A stretch of 16,265 nt of DNA from Bacteroidota bacterium (lineage in GTDB: Bacteria > Bacteroidota > Bacteroidia > Flavobacteriales > Schleiferiaceae): the NCBI GenBank assembly GCA_005786915.1, contig SYCM01000003.1, positions 1 to 16,265 of the forward strand. Reading direction: 5' to 3'. Both the position numbers and the translations under genes were made by a program. Of this stretch, positions 7,136 to 12,965 are shown piece by piece (positions within the stretch are counted from its first letter, which is position 1; every line of letters begins with the position of its first letter). The notes below the pieces were generated by a model that made no database searches, was not told the DNA's origin, and worked only from the letters and a program-made list of their open reading frames with translations.

Positions 7136-9315
7136 ACCTTTGGTGGCGCGGACCGAAACCGCGCGGCCACTTCGCGAGCGCGCGCCGCATGCTCGGGCGT
7201 CCACGGGCTTTGCTGTGCGCTCCGAATCGCGGCATAGGCCTCGTCCCACGTGCGGTACGTGAACACCCGATCGCCCAAGTCAAGTCCCTGAACCGCAAAT
7301 TCATGGGCGACAATATGGCGCCCCTGGAGAAGGGCCTGAATCAGCTTGAACTTAATTCCCAGCGCGTGTTCCGCATGGACCACAACCACCTGGGCCTTGG
7401 CGTACAGGTCATCTAGTGCTTCGTCGCTCGGCCGGTCAACGTAATGGGGCGTGCCTTCAGGGGCGTTGTGGCCGGCCAAGCACAGGCCTTCGAGCGGAGG
7501 CTGCACCGCAAGTAGGCCGTTGAGGGCGGCGGCGTTCTCTTCGACGCTGAACTTGCCCACCGCGAGGACGAGCGGCTCGGTCGCCGGATGCTGCGGAACG
7601 CGCTCCAAAAACGGGTGGTGCGGCGGAACCCAGTGCGCCCGAGATCGGGGGCTTAGGGCATTCCATGCTTCGGCGTCGGCGGGCGTAATCGCCGCAACGG
7701 GCCCCACCCACGCCGCGGCCAGGTGGCGCTCCCACTGCGACAGGGCCCAGGCCTCCGCCCGGTAGTACGCCCGCTTGAGTCCGCGCGCATGGCGGGCCAA
7801 ACTGGCGTAGTAGGCCGATTCAGGGTTGTGCAGGCGAAGCACGCCGTCGCGCGACAGGCCGCTGCAGTGCAGGCCGTGGTAAGTCAAGGTTCCGCGCTGA
7901 ACCTGCGCTTGGTGCCGAGCGATGCGGGTCTGGCGGCTCTGCACGATCCACGGGAGCAGCTTGAGCGGAAGGCGACGTCGCCTGAGCACGTTGACCTGAA
8001 CCTCATCAAACGCAAGGGGCTGCGCGAGCGGACCTCGGGTAAAGGCGTGCAGCACCACCTGCTCGCCCCGGTCGACCGCGTGGCGAAGCTGCCCCAAGAC
8101 TTCCAAGGTGCCTCCGTAGCGGGGCGGCTCCAGGCGGTCCATGCTCCAAATATGGTGGGTGGCGCGGCCCTCGAGCCGATCGATCAGGCGGTGCCAAACT
8201 CGGGCCTCTTCGCCCCAGTGGTAGCGGTGGGCGGCACGGCGGGCGGCGCGGCTCGCGGAGGCGTACGCCTCGGGCTCCATCAAACCCCGGGCGGCCGCCG
8301 CAATGGCGTCGGGGGTCACCGCGTCGAGGACGCATCCGGCTTCGGTCGCGCGGAGCACCCGGGCCACCTCGACCAGGTCGCTGGCCACCACGGGAAGTCC
8401 CGCCTGGAAGTAGTCAAAGATTTTGTTGGGCAAACTCCAACGGTAGTTCTGCGACTTGGGCTTGTCCAGGCTGAATCCGAGGTCGGCGGCGGCGGTGTAG
8501 CGCTGCAGCTCTTCACGCGGAACCCGGCCCACGAAGCGCACGTTGGAACGGCCCTGCGCGGCAACCTGTCGCTGAAGCTGGGGAATGGCGTCGCCGCTGC
8601 CCACCACCAGCAGTTCGACTTCGGGGCAGCGAATGGCGGCCTCCACTAATTCTTCGGCGCCACGGTCGACGTTGATTCCCGCACCTTGAAGAATCCACAG
8701 CACGCGGTCGACGGGGAGCCCCAGTTCCGCGCGAAGGGCTCGCTTGCGGTCGTCCGGCCCCGGCCATTCGCCGTCGGCATCCCACGGAAGTTCGGCAGCG
8801 AGCGGCACGTTCCGCACGACGTCCCAGGTCGAGCCGTACTCGCGGGCGTACTGGTCGGCGATGCTTTGGTTGACGGTCACCCGAAAATCGGTGCGCGGAA
8901 TTCCGTAGCGCTCCACTCCGCGCCAAAGGCGCTGCACCCAAGGGCGCGATTCGAGCTCTGGGGCACCCAAAAAGTACTCGTGGCTGTCGTAGACGAGCGG
9001 CTTGGCGCGCCGCATGGCCCACCAGGCATTGGGCGCCAAGGTGTCGAGGTCGTTGGCGAGGTAGACGTCGGGGCGAAGCCGCTGGAGCGCGAACCACAAC
9101 CGAACCTGGTATTCGAGGTAGAACAAGGGGCCGCGGTTCACCCAGCAGCTCACGCGCTGCGTCTCGTAGGGGCGATTCAGGGGTGCCGGATTGGGGTAGG
9201 TACGGCCGACCACCACGACCCGGTATCCGCGCTCGGCCCACAGCGTCGCCGTGCGGTGCACCCGCTGGTCGCTGTGCAGGTCGTTGATCACGCTTAATAC
9301 TACCGTGGGCTGCAT
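7132..9315 (-). CDS. Two glycosyltransferases (GT-B type) fused in one protein
   Basis: A 727-residue protein that reads as two complete GT-B glycosyltransferases in tandem. Residues 1 to about 384 form a GT4-like enzyme: NDLHSDQRVHRTATLW near the start, YDSHEYF (109-115), the mid-protein segment WILQGAGINVDRGAEELV, and a donor-site-like stretch PNKIFDYFQAGLPVVASD (296-313). From about residue 387 a second enzyme begins at HHIWSMDRLEPPRYGGTLEV, which resembles the N-terminus of a separate Bacteroidota GT4-type family. It continues with YHGLHCSG, LRLHNPESAYY and ALGIKFKLIQALLQGRHIVA (651-670). No linker separates the halves, and the frame is open throughout. Both probably act in the cytoplasm on a lipid-linked or surface glycan; donor and acceptor cannot be read from the sequence. 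The ATG is at 9313-9315. The stop (TAG at 7132-7134) overlaps the ftsE stop. Confidence 0.85.
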   Translation of the reverse strand: MQPTVVLSVINDLHSDQRVHRTATLWAERGYRVVVVGRTYPNPAPLNRPYETQRVSCWVNRGPLFYLEYQVRLWFALQRLRPDVYLANDLDTLAPNAWWAMRRAKPLVYDSHEYFLGAPELESRPWVQRLWRGVERYGIPRTDFRVTVNQSIADQYAREYGSTWDVVRNVPLAAELPWDADGEWPGPDDRKRALRAELGLPVDRVLWILQGAGINVDRGAEELVEAAIRCPEVELLVVGSGDAIPQLQRQVAAQGRSNVRFVGRVPREELQRYTAAADLGFSLDKPKSQNYRWSLPNKIFDYFQAGLPVVASDLVEVARVLRATEAGCVLDAVTPDAIAAAARGLMEPEAYASASRAARRAAHRYHWGEEARVWHRLIDRLEGRATHHIWSMDRLEPPRYGGTLEVLGQLRHAVDRGEQVVLHAFTRGPLAQPLAFDEVQVNVLRRRRLPLKLLPWIVQSRQTRIARHQAQVQRGTLTYHGLHCSGLSRDGVLRLHNPESAYYASLARHARGLKRAYYRAEAWALSQWERHLAAAWVGPVAAITPADAEAWNALSPRSRAHWVPPHHPFLERVPQHPATEPLVLAVGKFSVEENAAALNGLLAVQPPLEGLCLAGHNAPEGTPHYVDRPSDEALDDLYAKAQVVVVHAEHALGIKFKLIQALLQGRHIVAHEFAVQGLDLGDRVFTYRTWDEAYAAIRSAQQSPWTPEHAARAREVAARFRSAPPKV

Positions 9316-9319
9316 GCAG

Positions 9320-9354
9320 CGAAGGTAGCGCAGGCATCTTTTGAACGAACTTTG
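9320..9354. promoter_or_regulatory. Divergent promoter region between the glycosyltransferase gene and queA
   Basis: The gap between the two start codons is only 44 bases, so both promoters must lie here or overlap the genes. On the minus strand TACCTTCG (9320-9327) is one mismatch from TAnnTTTG and ends four bases before the glycosyltransferase ATG. On the plus strand GAACTTTG (9347-9354) is also one mismatch away and ends five bases before the queA ATG. No clear -33 TTG is present on either strand. Confidence 0.3.
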
Positions 9355-9359
9355 CGGGC

Positions 9360-10640
9360 ATGACGACGGACCCCCGCCACATCAAGATTTCGGACTACGA
9401 CTACCCGTTACCGGACGGCCGCATTGCGATGGAGCCCAGCACCCCGCGCGACGCCGCAAAATTGCTTGTGTGGGACCGCGGGGCGGTCCAGGACCTCGGG
9501 GTTCGGCAGGCGCCCGACGTCGTGGCGACGTGGGGACCCTACCGCCTGGTGGTCAACGAGGCGCGGGTGGTTCCGGCGCGAATCTTTATGCCCCGACCGA
9601 GCGGAGAAGGGCACTTCGAACTCTTTTACCTCGACGCCGAGGGCCTTTCGGTGGAACAGGCCATGGCCGAAACCGCTTCGCTTCAGGCGTGGTGCAAAGT
9701 CCGCCCGAGCAAAAAGTGGAAAGACGGCGTCGATCTGGTGCACGAATGCGGGCTGACCGCGTCGCGTCGGGCCCAACGCGACGGGGAGTCTTTAGTGGAG
9801 TTTCGGTGGTCGACTGGGCAAACCTGGGCGCAAATCTTGGGCGAAGTAGGGCGAATTCCGCTCCCCCCCTACCTGCGCCGCGCCGACACCGAGGCCGACC
9901 GCGACCGCTACCAGTCGGTGTTTGCCCGACACGAAGGGTCGGTGGCCGCCCCCACCGCAAGCCTGCACTGGACCGCTGAGCTCATGGACCGTTGGCGCGA
10001 AGTATGTTCCGACACGCAGGCCGTCACGCTGCACGTCGGAGCCGGAACCTTTCAGCCCGTCAGCGCCGATGCGGTGGGCGACCACCCCATGCACGCCGAA
10101 GAAGTGGTGATCGCCCGATCCGCGATCGAAGCGCTGGCCGACGGGTTGCCCGTACTGGCCATGGGCACCACGGCCGCCCGCACCCTGGAGTCGCTGTACT
10201 GGTGGGCCCTCGAATGGCAGCGGAGCGGAAGCATGCCCTCCTACGTAGACCAGTGGGCTCCGTATTCCGAGTTTCTGGTTGCTGGTTTCTCGCCGCAGAG
10301 CGCGGAGTTGCCGGCTTGCGGTACATCGCGGCACGGCGAAGGTGAAGTACCCAAGGATGCGCTGGCACCCGAGGTTTGCGCGCTCTTGGCCTGGGCAGCC
10401 CAAAAGCTGAAGGAAGAGGGCCAAGAAGTGGTTTCGTTCCGGACCGCTTTGCTGATCGCTCCGGGTTATTCGTACCGCATGGTTCATGCGTTGATCACGA
10501 ATTTTCACCAGCCGCAATCCACCCTTTTGCTGCTGATTGCTGCAGGGCTCGGACCCGCATGGCGCGGGATTTACGAGCACGCCCTGGCGAACGGGTACCG
10601 GTTTTTAAGCTACGGCGACGCGAATTTGTACCGTTTTTAA
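9360..10640 (+). CDS. queA: S-adenosylmethionine:tRNA ribosyltransferase-isomerase (long form)
   Basis: QueA transfers and isomerises the ribosyl group of SAM onto preQ1-modified tRNA to give epoxyqueuosine, the next-to-last step of queuosine synthesis at tRNA position 34. Family motifs are present in order: ISDYDYPLPDGRIA (10-23), LVVNEARVVPAR (63-74), PLPPYLRR (167-174), HEGSVAAPTASLHWT (191-205), TLHVGAGTFQPV (223-234), DHPMHAEEVV (241-250), MGTTAARTLESLYWW (268-282), APGYSYRMVHALITNFHQPQ (367-386) and YRFLSYGDANLYRF at the end. At 426 residues it is longer than the common form of about 350 and matches a long Bacteroidota subgroup with WCKVRPSKKWK in the middle. A segment at about residues 304-334 looks extra. 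The ATG at 9360 is the first in the frame and directly precedes the conserved start. The promoter would lie in the 44-base gap shared with the glycosyltransferase gene. Confidence 0.93.
   Translation: MTTDPRHIKISDYDYPLPDGRIAMEPSTPRDAAKLLVWDRGAVQDLGVRQAPDVVATWGPYRLVVNEARVVPARIFMPRPSGEGHFELFYLDAEGLSVEQAMAETASLQAWCKVRPSKKWKDGVDLVHECGLTASRRAQRDGESLVEFRWSTGQTWAQILGEVGRIPLPPYLRRADTEADRDRYQSVFARHEGSVAAPTASLHWTAELMDRWREVCSDTQAVTLHVGAGTFQPVSADAVGDHPMHAEEVVIARSAIEALADGLPVLAMGTTAARTLESLYWWALEWQRSGSMPSYVDQWAPYSEFLVAGFSPQSAELPACGTSRHGEGEVPKDALAPEVCALLAWAAQKLKEEGQEVVSFRTALLIAPGYSYRMVHALITNFHQPQSTLLLLIAAGLGPAWRGIYEHALANGYRFLSYGDANLYRF
10269..10361 (+). other. Extra in-frame segment within queA
   Basis: Between PYSEF and the conserved helix leading to APGYSY, QueA carries about 30 residues (roughly 304-334) that I cannot match to the family pattern as I know it. 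The DNA opens with a short internal repeat, TTTCTGGTTGCTGGTTTCT (10272-10290), in which CTGGTT occurs twice. The reading frame stays open. This may be a captured short repeat element or simply a variable loop. Confidence 0.35.
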
Positions 10641-10667
10641 GCGAGTAGCTCGGCTGGCGGGTCCAGC

Positions 10668-10694
10668 TTGCCGACGTGAATTGCATTAGGTTTG
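10668..10694 (+). promoter_or_regulatory. Promoter for the phosphatase-family gene
   Basis: TTG at 10668-10670 and TAGGTTTG at 10687-10694 are separated by 16 bases. The -7 box is an exact TAnnTTTG match and the spacing is close to the usual Bacteroidota range. It sits in the gap after queA (stop at 10640). If used, transcription starts near 10700, which excludes the upstream GTG at 10676 as the translation start. Confidence 0.5.
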
Positions 10695-10696
10695 GC

Positions 10697-10706
10697 GCGC
10701 TAGCGC
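10697..10706. promoter_or_regulatory. Palindrome at the predicted transcription start
   Basis: GCGCTAGCGC is a perfect 10-base palindrome beginning two bases after the -7 box TAGGTTTG and ending five bases before the ATG at 10712. The position would suit a small operator, but a palindrome this short can arise by chance in GC-rich DNA. Confidence 0.2.
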
Positions 10707-10711
10707 TTGGT

Positions 10712-11641
10712 ATGGCGGCGACGTGCTCCTTCGGAGGTTCCGGGCGCGCGGAGGGGTCAGAGCTGCCTCGGGGGTTCGCGGTGCGGATCGCTCCAGTGGA
10801 GGACACGATGCTGTTCCTGTGGTGGAATCTTCAAAATCTCATGGATACGTTGCCGAATTCGGGGCCCCGGGATGTGGATTTTGTTCCCGAAGGCAGGTAC
10901 CGCTGGAATTCACCGAGGTACTTCGCGAAGCTGTACGCGGTGGGCCGCGGCCTCGCCGCGGCGGCGGGCGGCCAGGTTCCCGACGCGATTGGGGTGTGCG
11001 AGGTAGAAAACGCCGAGGTGCTCGACGACCTGGAGCGGCGGTGGCCGCCCGAATGGCGCTTGTGGCGCCTGCACCGCGACAGCCCCGACGGTCGCGGCAT
11101 CGACGTGGCCCTGTGGTACAACCCCGAGCGCCTTCGGGTGGACTCGGTGGCCTGGATCCATCCGCCCGACACCCGCCCCACTCGCGAAGCCCTTTGGGTG
11201 CGCTGGACCACGACGGAAGGCCGAAGCCTGACCTGGCTTTGGGTTCACCTGCCGTCGCAGCGAGCTCCGTCGCCCGACGCGCGGGCCGAGGCCCTTCGGG
11301 GAATCATGGCTTCCCTCGAGGCCCCGCCCGACGGACTGGCCGGCGACTTGAACGAAGGAAGCTCCGGACCCCTAGGCCACTACCTGTGCGGCGCGGGCAT
11401 GCAGCCCGCGCCCTGGTCGGGCCCCGCGGGCACCTATGCCTACCGGGGACGCCTCGAGGCCCTTGACGGCGTGTGGACGACGCCGGAGCGCGGCGTGGTG
11501 CTGCGCGGAACGGCGGTGCCCTATGGCCTCAAGAAGTCCGCGACCCACGGCTACCGGGTGCGGGGAACCTTTGAGGGCACGAAGTACGTCGGAGGCGCAT
11601 CGGACCACCTCCCCGTGCGCATTTTAGTCCATCGAAACTAA
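10712..11641 (+). CDS. Endonuclease/exonuclease/phosphatase-family protein
   Basis: A metal-dependent hydrolase of the DNase I-like (EEP) fold; the substrate could be a nucleic acid or a phosphoester. From the ATG at 10712 it has 309 residues. Catalytic motifs are in order: WWNLQNL (37-43, metal-site Asn), GVCEVENAEVL with Glu97, RGIDVALWYN with Asp131, WVHLPSQ with His179, GDLNE with Asp212 and Asn214, and SDH (297-299) near the end. The second acidic residue of the usual GDxND is Glu here. I chose 10712 because a TAnnTTTG promoter lies just upstream. A GTG at 10676 would add a weakly signal-peptide-like start, and the ATG at 10808 marks the edge of the domain itself, so the start is uncertain and export is undecided. 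Related Bacteroidota proteins are often exported. The stop codon lies within a hairpin (11617-11648). Confidence 0.8.
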   Translation: MAATCSFGGSGRAEGSELPRGFAVRIAPVEDTMLFLWWNLQNLMDTLPNSGPRDVDFVPEGRYRWNSPRYFAKLYAVGRGLAAAAGGQVPDAIGVCEVENAEVLDDLERRWPPEWRLWRLHRDSPDGRGIDVALWYNPERLRVDSVAWIHPPDTRPTREALWVRWTTTEGRSLTWLWVHLPSQRAPSPDARAEALRGIMASLEAPPDGLAGDLNEGSSGPLGHYLCGAGMQPAPWSGPAGTYAYRGRLEALDGVWTTPERGVVLRGTAVPYGLKKSATHGYRVRGTFEGTKYVGGASDHLPVRILVHRN

Positions 11642-11657
11642 AAAGCGCGTATTTTAG
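11617..11657 (+). terminator. Hairpin over the stop codon, with a competing second hairpin
   Basis: GCGCATTTTAGT (11617-11628) pairs with ACTAAAAAGCGC (11637-11648) at 11 of 12 positions across an 8-base loop. It is followed by GTATTTTAG, a short T-run, so it may end transcription of the phosphatase-family gene. CTAAAA (11638-11643) can instead pair with TTTTAG (11652-11657), and the two structures exclude each other. TATTTTAG (11650-11657) is also one mismatch from TAnnTTTG and could be the -7 box for the lipoprotein gene, whose ATG is 31 bases further on. Confidence 0.45.
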
Positions 11658-11664
11658 CAACCTA

Positions 11665-11679
11665 TTGGGCTTAACCCAA
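11665..11679 (+). promoter_or_regulatory. Small inverted repeat in the leader of the lipoprotein gene
   Basis: TTGGG (11665-11669) and CCCAA (11675-11679) flank a 5-base loop, nine bases before the ATG at 11689. It could form a small hairpin near the ribosome-loading site or be an operator half-site pair. No T-run follows, so it is not a terminator. Confidence 0.3.
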
Positions 11680-11688
11680 AGACCATTT

Positions 11689-12657
11689 ATGAAACACCTT
11701 GCTACCGCCAGCCTCGCTGTGCTTGCCCTGGCTTCTTGCCAACCCCAAGATCCCGATCCGCTTCCCGAAGTGTACATCACCGATTCGCTTACGGTGAGTC
11801 CGAAGCAAAAAGTACTGGTGATTGAAACCACCGGAACGTGGTGCCAGTACTGCCCCAACGGTGCGCAGTCCATGCTGATGGCGATCAACACGTTCAACGA
11901 CACGGTCAACCACGAAGCGCTGGTGATTCCGTTTGCCTCGCACACGGGAGACCCCTTTGAGTCTTCGGTGCAAACGGCCCTGAACACGGCGTTCCCGACG
12001 ACGGGCGTGCCCAATTTTTACGTTCAGAACGTCGACGCCGGCCAAGACATTATGGGTCCCATTGCAGGGGCTCTGGCCAACGAGCCCAAAGTCGGCGTGT
12101 CGCATGCCTGGCTGATGAACGCTACCAACGACACGATTTATGTATACCCCAAGGTGCAGTTTTTTGAGGACAGCAAAGACGCACAGTACTACGTGCAGTC
12201 GTACGTGCTGGTCACCAACATCGACGCCAAGGAATACAATGCGGGTGGACCGGTGATCAACCTGAACCAGGTGTCTTCGGTGCCCATCGTGACGACGGGT
12301 TCGGGTGCCGTACCTACGAAGTGGACGGGCCAGGCAGATCCGCTCACGAAAAAGGTCGCAGGCGACATCTACCAGCACGACCACGTGCCAATGACCTCAG
12401 GTCTAACGCCTAACGCCTACGGGGTGGAGCTCGACTCGATCAACCCGCTGGGCAACGACTTCTTTGAAGGCGACATCTTTGGTTCGAAGTTCACGCCGAT
12501 CGTAATCAAGATTCCGTTGAATAAGGACATTCAGATGCAGGCGGTCCGCCAGCTTATTCCCAACGTGAAGCTTGAAGTGGCTACGCTGCTGTGGGCTCCG
12601 CGCCAAGACGGAAACCCCGGCGTACTCTTCGTTAACGGCCACATCGACCACAAGTAA
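11689..12657 (+). CDS. Omp28-like lipoprotein with a thioredoxin-like CxxC domain
   Basis: A 322-residue predicted lipoprotein. The signal sequence ends in the lipobox LASC (Cys17), so the mature protein starts CQPQDPD. Residues 41-110 look like a thioredoxin fold of the Omp28 type: KVLVIETTGTWCQYCPNGAQ carries a C52-Q-Y-C55 motif, and TTGVPNFYV supplies a candidate cis-proline at Pro108. The C-terminal 200 residues look beta-rich, with no motif I recognise. Whether the CxxC works as a redox pair is not shown; proteins of this family are mostly uncharacterised envelope proteins. I chose the ATG at 11689 because an in-frame TTG at 11665 would put extra residues before an otherwise normal signal peptide and falls in a leader hairpin. 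The gene ends 19 bases before a strong terminator, so it is transcribed alone or after the phosphatase-family gene. Confidence 0.8.
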   Translation: MKHLATASLAVLALASCQPQDPDPLPEVYITDSLTVSPKQKVLVIETTGTWCQYCPNGAQSMLMAINTFNDTVNHEALVIPFASHTGDPFESSVQTALNTAFPTTGVPNFYVQNVDAGQDIMGPIAGALANEPKVGVSHAWLMNATNDTIYVYPKVQFFEDSKDAQYYVQSYVLVTNIDAKEYNAGGPVINLNQVSSVPIVTTGSGAVPTKWTGQADPLTKKVAGDIYQHDHVPMTSGLTPNAYGVELDSINPLGNDFFEGDIFGSKFTPIVIKIPLNKDIQMQAVRQLIPNVKLEVATLLWAPRQDGNPGVLFVNGHIDHK

Positions 12658-12676
12658 TTTAACCGCTCTGCGGACG

Positions 12677-12703
12677 AAGCCGGCCTCAGCGCCGGCTTTT
12701 TTT
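12677..12703 (+). terminator. Strong intrinsic terminator after the lipoprotein gene
   Basis: AAGCCGGC (12677-12684) pairs perfectly with GCCGGCTT (12691-12698) across the loop CTCAGC, and a run of seven T follows (12697-12703). It ends plus-strand transcription. On the minus strand only two T follow the stem, so it is not an efficient terminator for yidC. Confidence 0.92.
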
Positions 12704-12809
12704 ATGACCTTTACCTGATGATGAAGTAAGATGGCCGCAGAGTTTCTTCGCGCGTTGAGCAAAGACAAAGAGGGATTCGGGATGTTCCAGTTCTGCTTAA
12801 AGTAGGGCT

Positions 12810-12833
12810 ACGCTCAGACGCTCAGGCGCTCAT
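12810..12833. repeat. Three tandem 8-base units
   Basis: ACGCTCAG, ACGCTCAG and GCGCTCAT follow one another directly. The first two are identical and the third differs at two positions. Confidence 0.6.
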
Positions 12834-12938
12834 CCAGTTCGGCCAGGAGGTCTTCGCGCCTATTGTGCTCAGCGTACGGCTCCGATAAGGTGCACCGGCT
12901 CATCTGCTGCAGCGTGCAGGTCGCTCAGGCCAAACGCC

Positions 12939-12960
12939 CAAACCTCGATTTCAAACCTCG
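12939..12960. repeat. Direct repeat of 9 bases, 13-base period
   Basis: CAAACCTCG occurs twice, separated by ATTT. A related CAAACGCC lies just upstream, from 12931. The tract ends six bases before the yidC stop codon. Confidence 0.55.
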
Positions 12961-12965
12961 TGCGG

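Larger units (their letters stand above)
12704..12965. other. Gene-free stretch with short degenerate repeats
   Basis: This 262-base stretch lies between the plus-strand terminator and the stop of yidC. I see no convincing gene and no clear terminator for yidC. It holds two tracts of very short direct repeats (12810-12833 and 12939-12960) and only tiny open frames: a 24-codon ATG frame on the plus strand (12731-12805) and a 29-codon ATG frame on the minus strand (12814-12903). Neither resembles a protein I know. A decayed gene or a degenerate repeat island would both fit. Confidence 0.55.

Noticed and set aside
6467..7249. A 260-codon open frame on the minus strand
   Set aside because: It is antisense to ftsE, whose ABC motifs are complete.
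8140..8142. ATG of the second glycosyltransferase half as an independent gene start
   Set aside because: The frame continues upstream without a stop, and the conserved segment already begins at HHIW, a few residues before this Met.
7723..8649. A 308-codon open frame on the plus strand
   Set aside because: It is antisense to the double glycosyltransferase, whose families are clear. The composition is typical of a shadow frame in GC-rich DNA.
8513..9385. A 290-codon open frame on the minus strand, overlapping the glycosyltransferase gene in another frame
   Set aside because: Its Arg/Pro/Gly-rich product has no motif, and the glycosyltransferase frame explains the DNA.
12810..12960. Short repeats as a CRISPR array
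   Set aside because: The units are 8-9 bases with no regular spacers, and no cas gene lies nearby.
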